The notes under the pieces are model-generated. The model was given only the letters and a program-made list of their open reading frames with translations. It was not told where the DNA came from and searched no databases. 33,964 bases of DNA from Oscillibacter sp. (GTDB lineage Bacteria; Bacillota; Clostridia; Oscillospirales; Oscillospiraceae), in the NCBI GenBank assembly GCA_014799915.1, contig JAAVHD010000054.1, positions 10,837 to 44,800 of the forward strand, given 5' to 3'. Positions within the stretch are counted from its first letter, which is position 1. Each line of letters begins with the position of its first letter. Of this stretch, positions 24,781-31,522 are shown piece by piece. The translations under genes were made by a program, and so were the position numbers.

Positions 24781-25835
24781 TGCGGCTGGTCTGGCTGGGT
24801 GGATACACCCAGGATATACCGATGGCCTCCGGCGAAATCGTACCGGGGCGCAGCAAGGGAATCGCCTGCTGCGCTCTGGACGAGGAAACGGGGCGGCTGG
24901 AGCTGTTGAACGTGACGGAAGACGCTGTCAACCCGTCCTATCTGGCGGTGCGGGGGAATGTACTCTGCTGCGCTAACGAGCTGGAAACGGTTGGCGGCGT
25001 ACCGGGGTCCACGGTATCAGCTTACGTCATTGAGGGGACGCAGCTGCGTCTCCTCGGGCGGCGTATGGCCGCCGGGCCGCTGGCCTGCCATGCGGTGTTC
25101 TCGCCTGACGGCAGGCACGTACTGGCCGCCAGCTATAACGGCGGTGTCTGTGTCCTGCCTCTGGGGGAGGAGCTGGAGGATATGTCCTGCTCCTTGCGCT
25201 TTCAGGGGAGCGGGCCGGATTTGAACAGGCAAGAGGGGCCTCATCCCCACCAGATCCTGATTCATCCTAACGGGAAACAGGTGTATGTCTGCGACCTGGG
25301 TGCGGATCGGATACGGCGGTTCCGGGCGGACTGGAAGCGGGGATGGCTTACGCCGGACGGCGAGCTGTGTACCCAGCCGGGTCAGGGGCCACGTCATGGC
25401 ACATTCGACGCTTCCGGGCAGCGGCTCTACGTGTTGACGGAGCTGTCCGGCGAGATAGACGTATTTGACGTGGAAACCGGGACACTGATCCAGGTTCTGC
25501 CCGCTATGCCGGAGGGCTTGCAGGGACCGGCCATGGGCGCGGCGGTACGGATGCACCCCAGCGGGAGATTCCTGTACACCTCCCTGCGGGGCCCCAGTCT
25601 GATTGCCGTCTTCCCGGTCCGGGAGGACGGAGGTCTGGAAACCCCTGCCTTCTATCCCAGCGGCGGAAAGACGCCGCGTGATTTCTGCATCACCCCGGAT
25701 GGCCGGTATCTGCTCTCAGGCGGGCAGGATGACTGCTCCGTCTGCGTCCACGCCGTGAATCCGGAAACCGGCGCACTGCGTCAGGTCTGGCACATGGAAG
25801 ACGCCGGGTCGGTGACGACGGTGGCGGTCCTGTAA
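24780..25835 (+). CDS. Lactonase-family beta-propeller protein (6-phosphogluconolactonase-like)
   Basis: A 351-residue seven-bladed propeller of the YbhE/Pgl lactonase family (PF10282). It opens RLVWLGGYTQDI, typical of the family, and repeated blades each contain a SPDG/HPNG/ITPDGRY-type turn (for example FSPDGRHVLAASYNGG and HPNGKQVYVCDLGADR, where family active-site residues lie). Classical members hydrolyse 6-phosphogluconolactone. No signal peptide is present. The ATG overlaps the PNP stop codon (TGATG), so it is expressed with the nucleoside operon even though no oxidative pentose enzyme is nearby; the true lactone substrate here is uncertain. Confidence 0.88.
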   Translation: MRLVWLGGYTQDIPMASGEIVPGRSKGIACCALDEETGRLELLNVTEDAVNPSYLAVRGNVLCCANELETVGGVPGSTVSAYVIEGTQLRLLGRRMAAGPLACHAVFSPDGRHVLAASYNGGVCVLPLGEELEDMSCSLRFQGSGPDLNRQEGPHPHQILIHPNGKQVYVCDLGADRIRRFRADWKRGWLTPDGELCTQPGQGPRHGTFDASGQRLYVLTELSGEIDVFDVETGTLIQVLPAMPEGLQGPAMGAAVRMHPSGRFLYTSLRGPSLIAVFPVREDGGLETPAFYPSGGKTPRDFCITPDGRYLLSGGQDDCSVCVHAVNPETGALRQVWHMEDAGSVTTVAVL

Positions 25836-25844
25836 GGGAAGCAA

Positions 25845-25901
25845 AAATCCCCGCGCACATCCTGGCGGAAAATTTTCCTGCCAATCCGTGCGCGGGGATT
25901 T
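25845..25901. terminator. Bidirectional terminator between lactonase and TPM-domain genes
   Basis: AAATCCCCGCGCAC (25845-25858) pairs perfectly with GTGCGCGGGGATTT (25888-25901); a second nested stem (TGGC..GGAAAATTTTCC..GCCA) sits in the loop. It is flanked by an A-run and by ATTCATTCTTTCC, and it separates convergent genes, so it can stop transcription from both sides. Confidence 0.85.
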
Positions 25902-25925
25902 ATTCATTCTTTCCTAAAATAGACT

Positions 25926-27095
25926 TTACCGCCGGCCTCCTCCGAAGCCGCCTCCTCTGGAGCCTCCCCCAAAGCTGCCGCCTCCACGGGAACCCCCGCC
26001 GAAGCCTCCGCCCCGGGAACCTCCCCCGAAGCTGCCGCTCCGCGAGTTTCCTCCGAAACCGCCGCCTCTGGAACCGCCTCCAAAGCTGCCGCTGCGCGGC
26101 TGCGAAGGACGGGAGCCGCCGCTCACCGGCGGCTTGATGTTTCCGGGCCGGGAACTTCCACCAACTGGCGGTCTGGAACTCCCACCCATAGGAGGACGGG
26201 GGCTTCCGCCCATTGGGGGTCTGGGACTGCCGCCCACTGGCGGCCTGGGACCTCCGCCTGCCGGGGGGCGGGGACCTCCACCCATAGGAGGCCGGGGACC
26301 GGGCCCGCCGGGCCCTCTGGGCGGGGGCGGGGGAGGCGGCGCATGCCGCCGCCGGAACCACCGGCTGCCGGGCCGGTGCCACCAGAAGACAGGCCGGTAC
26401 ACCACAGGCGGCGCGGCCATCGTGCCATAGCGGCCATACCAGCTGCTGTAGCGGATGCTGTCGATGATGTTGAACAAAACGATCAGCACGACCAGCAGGA
26501 TAATGACCGGGATCAAAGCGGTGATGATCCCGAAAGCACCGCCGCCGGTAAAGAAAGCATCTTCCCCGTAGGAAGCACCAAAGAGCAGATGGATCTGTCC
26601 AAACAGGGACAGCGCCGCCGCGCCGTAATCCCCGGCCTTGATCCCGTCGGCCAAGGCGGCGTCCACGAAGCTGCCGGACTGTGCGGCCAGCCGCTCATAG
26701 AACCGCCCGCTGGCTACCACGCAGCCCTCCTTTGCTCCGGTATCCAGCAAAAGGATGGCGTCGTTCTCTCCCAGCTCCAGGTCATCGGCCCAATCCCAGG
26801 CGGCGTCCTCCAGGTTTCCACCCGCGTCCCGGACGGTGACCACGGCCATGATGCTGCCGGTCAGATCCCAGTTGGCGTTGTAGAGGCTCAAGGATTTTTC
26901 AGCCTTGCCGGAGAGCACGTTCGCGTTGTCGATGATAAAATCCTCGTACTCCGTGGTGGACAGATTTTCATTCAGGGCCGCGCCGCCCTGGGGGACCTCC
27001 ACCTCCGGCTTTTTAGACAGGCCGTAGAGTGAGGAAAGGACAATGGCCGCGATCAGAACGACTGCGGCAAAGCCCCGGTTTTTCAATAATTTCAT
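25926..27095 (-). CDS. TPM-domain membrane protein with Pro/Gly-rich tail
   Basis: A 389-residue protein. It has an N-terminal signal-anchor helix (residues 8-26), a TPM domain (PF04536-like, about 50-172, with VLSGKAEKSLS and ENDAILLLDTG, and a central GDYGAAAL), and a second membrane helix at 187-210. About 150 residues of low complexity follow: a run of seven prolines, then about a dozen RPP-x-GG repeats and finally GGSRGGGF repeats to the end. Some TPM-domain proteins are called phosphatases, but no enzyme activity can be claimed here. The ATG touches the TelA-like stop codon (TAAATG), with AAGGGG upstream, so it is cotranscribed and coupled with it. The tail probably sits on one side of the membrane as a flexible, possibly surface-exposed segment. 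Confidence 0.85.
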   Translation of the reverse strand: MKLLKNRGFAAVVLIAAIVLSSLYGLSKKPEVEVPQGGAALNENLSTTEYEDFIIDNANVLSGKAEKSLSLYNANWDLTGSIMAVVTVRDAGGNLEDAAWDWADDLELGENDAILLLDTGAKEGCVVASGRFYERLAAQSGSFVDAALADGIKAGDYGAAALSLFGQIHLLFGASYGEDAFFTGGGAFGIITALIPVIILLVVLIVLFNIIDSIRYSSWYGRYGTMAAPPVVYRPVFWWHRPGSRWFRRRHAPPPPPPPRGPGGPGPRPPMGGGPRPPAGGGPRPPVGGSPRPPMGGSPRPPMGGSSRPPVGGSSRPGNIKPPVSGGSRPSQPRSGSFGGGSRGGGFGGNSRSGSFGGGSRGGGFGGGSRGGGSFGGGSRGGGFGGGRR

Positions 27096-28265
27096 TTAAC
27101 CCCTTAGCTCCATCAGCTTCTGCTTGAGCTCGCCCTCGATGCGGCCCAGCTCCACCTCGGCCTCCCGGCGCTTCTGCGCGCCGTCGCGCTGGATCTGGAT
27201 CACCTCGTCCAGGGTGGAGATCAGCTGCTGGTTGGTGTGCTGGAGGGTCTCGATGTCGATGATGCTCCGCTCGGCCTCCTTGGCGGTGGCGATGGTGCCC
27301 ATCTTCAGCATGTCGGCGTTCTTCTTGAGCAGCTCGTTGGTGGCGTTGGTCACAGCCGTCTGGGCGGCAGTGGCCCGGCGGCTGTTCTCCAGACCCAGGG
27401 CCATCACCATCTGGCTTTTCCACAGGGGGATGGTATTCACCAGGGAGGACTGGATCTTCTCCACCATCAGCGTGTCGTTGTTTTGCAGCATCCGGGTCTG
27501 GGGCCCCATCTGGATGGACACCATCCGGGTCAGCTCCAGATCGTGGAGCTTCTTGTCAAACCGGTCGCACATCTGCACCAGATCGTTGTACGCCTGGGCG
27601 TCCTCGGGGGCACCGCTGGCCTCGGCCTTCTTGCGCAGCTCCTCCAGCTGGCCGGACCGGACCTCCGCCAGGCGCTTCTTCCCGGCGATGATGTACATGG
27701 TCAGTTCCTTGTAATACTTCAGGTTCAGATCGTACATCTGGTCAAACATGGCGATGTCCTTCATCAGGGTCCGCTGGTGCTCCTCCAGCTCCCGGACGAT
27801 CTTGTCCACGTTGGCCTCGGCCTTGCTGTACTGGGCCTTCATGGTCTCCATCCGGTTGCCGGCCTTCTTGAAGATGCCAAAGAGCCCCTTCTCCTCTTCC
27901 TCCTGGCCAATGGAGCGGACCTCCGTCACCAGGTTGGTCAGCGTATCGCCGACCGCACCCAGGTCCTTGGTGCGCACGCTGCTCAGGGCGCTCTCGGAGA
28001 ACTGGGCAACCCCCTTCTGGGCGGCCACGCCGTATTGCAGGATCATCTGGGAGTCGTTGAGGTCGATCTTCTTGGCGAAGTCGTCCACCACCTTCTTCTC
28101 CGCCTCGGTGAGCATACTGTCGTCGATGACGACGGGCTTCACCTCCGGCTTGGCGGGCTCAGGAGCGGGCTCAGGGTCCGTGCTCAGCGTCAGGGTGGGG
28201 GTCTCCACCCTGGCGGCGTCGGCGTTCAGGGTCAGCTCGGGCATCATGCCCTCCATATCACTCAT
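27096..28265 (-). CDS. TelA-like toxic anion resistance protein
   Basis: A 389-residue, charged, largely helical cytoplasmic protein of the TelA/YaaN family (PF05816). Long coiled-coil-like stretches (AEANVDKIVRELEEHQRTLM and the C-terminal QRDGAQKRREAEVELGRIEG) and the family core NTIPLWKSQMVMALGLE are visible. Members are linked to tellurite and cell-envelope stress resistance, with no defined biochemistry. GGAGGAG lies 8 bases before the ATG. It is third in an XpaC-small protein-TelA-TPM operon; XpaC and TelA genes are also paired in Bacillus, supporting a shared function. Confidence 0.93.
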   Translation of the reverse strand: MSDMEGMMPELTLNADAARVETPTLTLSTDPEPAPEPAKPEVKPVVIDDSMLTEAEKKVVDDFAKKIDLNDSQMILQYGVAAQKGVAQFSESALSSVRTKDLGAVGDTLTNLVTEVRSIGQEEEEKGLFGIFKKAGNRMETMKAQYSKAEANVDKIVRELEEHQRTLMKDIAMFDQMYDLNLKYYKELTMYIIAGKKRLAEVRSGQLEELRKKAEASGAPEDAQAYNDLVQMCDRFDKKLHDLELTRMVSIQMGPQTRMLQNNDTLMVEKIQSSLVNTIPLWKSQMVMALGLENSRRATAAQTAVTNATNELLKKNADMLKMGTIATAKEAERSIIDIETLQHTNQQLISTLDEVIQIQRDGAQKRREAEVELGRIEGELKQKLMELRG

Positions 28266-28288
28266 TGTTATCTCCTCCGTTTTGTTAT

Positions 28289-28540
28289 TCAGTCAGTTAT
28301 CTCGTCAGGGTTCCAGAACTCCGGCGCTTCGTCCTCGCCGGCCTTCTCCCGTCCGGCGGCTTTCAGCGCTCTGGCGCCCTCTACGCCGTCCAGCACCGAG
28401 AGGATGAACCAGGCGGCGCTGGCGATATACATGAGCACCTTGCACTTCTTGTCCTTCTCCTGTCCCGCGTAATAGAAAATCGCGCCGGACAGTCCTCCCT
28501 CCAGAATGGAGAGCACAAAGGATAAAATCACGTCTGCCAT
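28289..28540 (-). CDS. Small two-helix membrane protein, unknown function
   Basis: An 83-residue protein with two predicted membrane helices (about 4-25 and 33-52) linked by a short charged loop (GQEKDKKCK), and an acidic C-terminal tail (EKAGEDEAPEFWNPDEITD). I do not recognise a family. AAAGGAAGG lies about 8 bases before the ATG. It sits between the XpaC-like and TelA-like genes in one transcription unit and could be their membrane partner; that is inferred only from position. Confidence 0.75.
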   Translation of the reverse strand: MADVILSFVLSILEGGLSGAIFYYAGQEKDKKCKVLMYIASAAWFILSVLDGVEGARALKAAGREKAGEDEAPEFWNPDEITD

Positions 28541-28561
28541 AAAAAACCTTCCTTTCTCCTC

Positions 28562-29269
28562 TTAAAACTCCAGTTTTATATCCGTACCGTCAGCGTTCTT
28601 GATGGTCTGGGCCTCCATCTGATTCCCTGCCAGACCCTCCCGGGCCAGCAGATTTTCCATCACGGCGATGTCGGTGGAGATATCCATGGCATACTCCCCA
28701 AACAGGCCGTCCAGCTGCTTCTCAAAGGCGGTGACGATGGTGTCCATCATACTCTCCACCTTCTCCTTGGTCCCGGTGATGTTGTCCCCGGCCACGCCGG
28801 TGGAGTCCATGCGGTCATAGGCGTTGAGGAGCTTCAGCGTGGTGGGCAGGTAGTAGTCCATGAATTGCCGGATCTGGGGCAGCTTACTGGGATCGGCCTT
28901 CACGTTGTCGAAAATCTGCTGAGACACCGTCTCCAGGCGGCGGATGTCCTGGGAGATCTTCTCGTCCTCGATCGCGTCATCCAGGCGCTTCATCTCAGCG
29001 ATGGCCTTCTGTCCATCAGAGATCATCTTGTCCAGCTCCGCGTTGCCGGTGGGCTTCTCCGTCTCCTTGGGGGGATCGGGGACCACGGTCTCGATGACCT
29101 CGTCCTTGCACACCGCTCGCAGCAGCAGGAACACCCCCGCCGACAGCACCGCCACAAAGGCAAACTGCCCCGGCTTGTACAGGTCCCGCAGTGCCGCCCA
29201 GGCGACCCACACCGCCGCCGCCGCGTAGTAGGGGACGGCGGACTTCCTCGTCTTCTTCACAGTTGCCAT
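28562..29269 (-). CDS. XpaC-like membrane protein
   Basis: A 235-residue protein of the XpaC family (PF10112; named for hydrolysis of 5-bromo-4-chloroindolyl phosphate, although real activity is doubtful). Two membrane helices lie near residues 12-29 and 35-52, followed by a Pro-rich linker and a helical cytoplasmic domain (KMISDGQKAIAEMKRLDDAI, YYLPTTLKLLNAYDRM). The ATG at 29269 follows AGGAGGG; an in-frame start 10 codons upstream lacks a site. It heads the TelA-type operon under a strong promoter at 29317-29345. Confidence 0.9.
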   Translation of the reverse strand: MATVKKTRKSAVPYYAAAAVWVAWAALRDLYKPGQFAFVAVLSAGVFLLLRAVCKDEVIETVVPDPPKETEKPTGNAELDKMISDGQKAIAEMKRLDDAIEDEKISQDIRRLETVSQQIFDNVKADPSKLPQIRQFMDYYLPTTLKLLNAYDRMDSTGVAGDNITGTKEKVESMMDTIVTAFEKQLDGLFGEYAMDISTDIAVMENLLAREGLAGNQMEAQTIKNADGTDIKLEF

Positions 29270-29316
29270 TGATGGCCCTCCTATACCGTGATACAGCATC
29301 TAATGCCACAACATAA

Positions 29317-29345
29317 AGTATACCGCGAAATATCCGCCAGGTCAA
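29317..29345 (-). promoter_or_regulatory. Promoter of the xpaC-telA-TPM operon
   Basis: On the minus strand TTGACC (29345-29340) and TATACT (29322-29317) are separated by 17 bases, 5/6 matches each. The start would fall near 29310, about 40 bases before the ATG. Confidence 0.85.
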
Positions 29346-29443
29346 GAGAAACCGCTCCGCATTTTCCGCCGGGAAAAGAAGATATCATACAAGAAATCCG
29401 GGAGAGAATCTGATAGAATGATGGAAGACAAGGAGGGCTTGCC

Positions 29444-30262
29444 GTGAAAAACGAACTGCGTACCCTTTGCCACGATGGGGATCTCGGTCTGGACGCCTGC
29501 CAGTTTCAGGGGATGGAGCAGCCCTTCCCCCACCACTTCCACGATTACTATGTCCTGGGCCTCATGGAGGCGGGACACCGGCGGCTGTTCTGCAAAAATG
29601 TGGACTATATCATCGGGCCGGGGGACATTCTCCTTTTTCAGCCGGGGGACAGCCACGGGTGCGCTTCCTCCGGCGGAGAAAAACTGGACTACCGCTCCCT
29701 GCATATCCCCCAGGAGACCATGCTGGCCCTGGCGGAGGAGGTGACAGGGGTAAGGGAGCCGCCGGTCTTTTCCGAGAACGTGATCCGGGACCAGGAAATG
29801 GCGGAAAATCTTCTCCGGCTCCACCGGATGGTGATGGAGGGCTCCCGGGAGTTTGAGAAGGAAGAAGTCCTGCTCCTCCTGGCTGCCCGTCTGGTGGAGA
29901 GGTATGGCCGCACGGTCAGTCCCCCGGCCTGTGCCGGGGATGAAGTGGCGCGGGCCTGCGCCTATATGGAGGCGCACTTCAGTGAGCGCGTCACACTGGA
30001 TCAGCTCTGCCGGGAGAGCGGCCTGAGCAAGTCCGCTCTGCTCCGCGCCTTTACCGGCAGCAGGGGCGTCACGCCCTACCGGTATCTCCAGGCCCTCCGC
30101 ATCGGACAGGCCAAAATTTTGCTGGAGCAGGGCGTTCCCCCGGCGGAGGCGGGACTGCGGACGGGCTTTTCGGATCAGAGCCACTTCTCCCGGTTCTTTA
30201 CCCAGTTCATCGGCCTGCCCCCTGCCGCCTATGCCAGAATGTATCAGGAGGATAAGAAATGA
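29444..30262 (+). CDS. AraC-family transcriptional regulator
   Basis: A 272-residue regulator with an N-terminal cupin sensor domain (HHFHDYYVLGLMEAGHRR, then GPGDILLFQPGDSH) and a C-terminal AraC double helix-turn-helix at about 180-265 (LDQLCRESGLSKSALLRAF, then GFSDQSHFSRFFTQFIGLPP). GTG is the start, with AAGGAGG 8 bases upstream. The gene overlaps the DUF2000 gene by four bases (ATGA), so the ligand may relate to that protein. A small palindrome TTTTCC-gccg-GGAAAA (29362-29377) in its upstream region could be a binding site. The inducer is unknown. Confidence 0.92.
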   Translation: MKNELRTLCHDGDLGLDACQFQGMEQPFPHHFHDYYVLGLMEAGHRRLFCKNVDYIIGPGDILLFQPGDSHGCASSGGEKLDYRSLHIPQETMLALAEEVTGVREPPVFSENVIRDQEMAENLLRLHRMVMEGSREFEKEEVLLLLAARLVERYGRTVSPPACAGDEVARACAYMEAHFSERVTLDQLCRESGLSKSALLRAFTGSRGVTPYRYLQALRIGQAKILLEQGVPPAEAGLRTGFSDQSHFSRFFTQFIGLPPAAYARMYQEDKK

Positions 30263-30675
30263 ATCAGGAAAAATGTGTGATCGTCTTGGACGGTTCCCTG
30301 CCCACCGGAGTGGCCGCCAACACGGCCGCCATTCTAGGGATCACCATGGGACAGAGGAGGCCTGACGTGGTGGGCGGTGATGTGTGCGACGGCGGAGGGC
30401 GGACACATTCGGGGGTCATCCGTTTTCCGGTGCCGGTCCTCCGGGGAACACCGGAGATTTTGGGAGAGATTCGTGCCAAACTCTCCGAGCCTGCATTCTC
30501 CGGCCTGACAGCGGTGGACTTCACCGACCTGGCCCAGGGCTGCCGGACCTACGAGGAGTTCATTGAGAAAATGGCCGTCACGCCGCCAGAGGCCCTGAGA
30601 TACCTGGGTCTCGCCCTCTGCGGCGAGGGGAAGCTGGTCAGCCGCCTGACCGGCAGTCTGCCCCTCCTGCGCTAA
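30259..30675 (+). CDS. DUF2000 family protein
   Basis: A 138-residue protein of the DUF2000 family, recognised by CVIVLDGSLPTGVAANTAAILGITMG split near the start, where the SLPTGVAANTAA stretch resembles a peptidyl-tRNA hydrolase 2-like fold entrance. The family is small, cytosolic and without a known substrate. Translational overlap (ATGA) with the AraC-type regulator upstream suggests a two-gene unit. A separate promoter for the following GNAT gene begins a few bases after its stop codon. No catalytic assignment is possible from sequence alone. Confidence 0.85.
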   Translation: MNQEKCVIVLDGSLPTGVAANTAAILGITMGQRRPDVVGGDVCDGGGRTHSGVIRFPVPVLRGTPEILGEIRAKLSEPAFSGLTAVDFTDLAQGCRTYEEFIEKMAVTPPEALRYLGLALCGEGKLVSRLTGSLPLLR

Positions 30676-30680
30676 AAAAG

Positions 30681-30709
30681 TTGCAAGCTCTCTCCCGCTG
30701 TGATAGAAT
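30681..30709 (+). promoter_or_regulatory. Promoter of the GNAT gene at 30745
   Basis: TTGCAA (30681-30686) and TAGAAT (30704-30709) lie exactly 17 bases apart, within the short gap after the DUF2000 gene, giving a start near 30716. Confidence 0.75.
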
Positions 30710-30744
30710 ACGCTCATTCTATCAAAAACAGGAGGGATAAGCCC

Positions 30745-31218
30745 ATGGTGCGTTTTGCGGAAGAAAAGGACCTCCCCCGGGTCAATGAACTGCGGAAACA
30801 GGTCAGCGAGCTCCATGTCAACGGACGGCCCGACATCTTCAAGCCCGGATTCTGTCAGGAATTACAGGAGCGTGTATATGAGATGTACCGGAGCGAGGAC
30901 AGCGACGTGATCGTAGCGGAGCGGGACGGCGTGATCTACGGCATGGCTGGCGTGGAGTATCTCAACAAGCAGGAGTCCCCCTATAGCCGGGAGAGGAAAA
31001 TCTATTATGTCACAGAGTTCGGCGTGGACACGGCCTTCCAGCGCCAGGGTGTGGGCCGGGAGCTGATGGCGTTCATGGGGGAGGACGCCAGGGCCAAGGG
31101 CTTCACCCGGATCGAGCTGGACATGTGGACTTTCAACGAAGGGGCTTTACAGTTCTATGAAGCCGTCGGCTTCCGGACCTTCCGCCGGTTTATGGAGTGG
31201 GATCTAAACGAGGAATAG
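30745..31218 (+). CDS. GNAT-family N-acetyltransferase
   Basis: A 157-residue acetyltransferase. The acetyl-CoA motif A is TAFQRQGVGRELMAF (QRQGVG at 99-104), the preceding strand is IYYVTEFGVD, and motif B is FNEGALQFYEAVGF (130-143). This pattern is common in RimI-like GNATs acting on amino groups of small molecules or proteins; the substrate is unknown. The ATG at 30745 follows AGGAGGG by 9 bases and has its own promoter; an earlier in-frame ATG (30700) lies inside the -10 box and is excluded. A strong terminator follows 2 bases after the stop codon. Confidence 0.9.
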   Translation: MVRFAEEKDLPRVNELRKQVSELHVNGRPDIFKPGFCQELQERVYEMYRSEDSDVIVAERDGVIYGMAGVEYLNKQESPYSRERKIYYVTEFGVDTAFQRQGVGRELMAFMGEDARAKGFTRIELDMWTFNEGALQFYEAVGFRTFRRFMEWDLNEE

Positions 31219-31220
31219 AA

Positions 31221-31259
31221 AAAGCGGTCCCGCGTTGGAGTGCAACGCGGGACCGCTTT
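31221..31259. terminator. Bidirectional terminator between GNAT and lepA regions
   Basis: A perfect 16-bp stem (31221-31236 with 31244-31259) around a 7-base loop, A-rich on the left and T-rich on the right. It ends the GNAT gene and, on the minus strand, lies 19 bases beyond the stop codon of the displaced lepA tail, where lepA's original terminator would be expected. Confidence 0.9.
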
Positions 31260-31277
31260 CTATGATACGATCTCTCT

Positions 31278-31359
31278 TTTATTCATCCAGTTTCAAAACC
31301 GCCATAAATGCCTCCGTCGGCAACTGTACGGTGCCCAAATTCCGCATCTTCTTCTTGCC
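31278..31359 (-). pseudogene. Displaced duplicate of the 3' end of lepA
   Basis: 82 bp nearly identical to 31522-31603, the last 26 codons of lepA plus its stop codon, in the same orientation and offset by 244 bases. Only three bases differ; on the minus strand they fall at third codon positions and leave Lys, Thr and Arg unchanged. The copy has no usable start (an in-frame TGA lies just upstream), so it is a gene fragment. It keeps the proper distance to the terminator at 31221-31259, suggesting that this is the ancestral tail and that new sequence was inserted between it and lepA. Confidence 0.88.
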
Positions 31360-31521
31360 CGCCCCATAAAATCATTGATTTTATGGGGACCTCCTTTATT
31401 TTGAAATGCTCGGGCGGAGTGAATCCGCCCTCCGCCAAGGTTTTGCTTCGCAAAACGCTTGTACGCCGCTTCCGCGGCGGCTCGCTTGCGCTCGCGGAAG
31501 GCAAGAAGATGCTCCTTCTCC
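31360..31521. other. Palindrome-rich spacer between the two lepA tails
   Basis: This 162-bp stretch holds four stems: CCCCATAAAAT-cattg-ATTTTATGGGG (31362-31388), GGGCGGA-gtgaa-TCCGCCC (31412-31430), GTTTTGC-ttc-GCAAAAC (31440-31456) and GCCGC-ttcc-GCGGC (31465-31478). A textbook AAAGGAGGT lies on the minus strand at 31397-31389, but no convincing gene follows it. Together with the second lepA tail it forms a 244-bp insertion-like unit. Confidence 0.7.
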
Positions 31522-31522
31522 T

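Noticed and set aside
31283-31504. A 73-codon minus-strand frame across the lepA-tail spacer
   Set aside because: It reads the displaced lepA tail in the wrong frame and runs through three hairpins; no ribosome-binding site sits at its start, and the perfect AAAGGAGGT lies in its middle.
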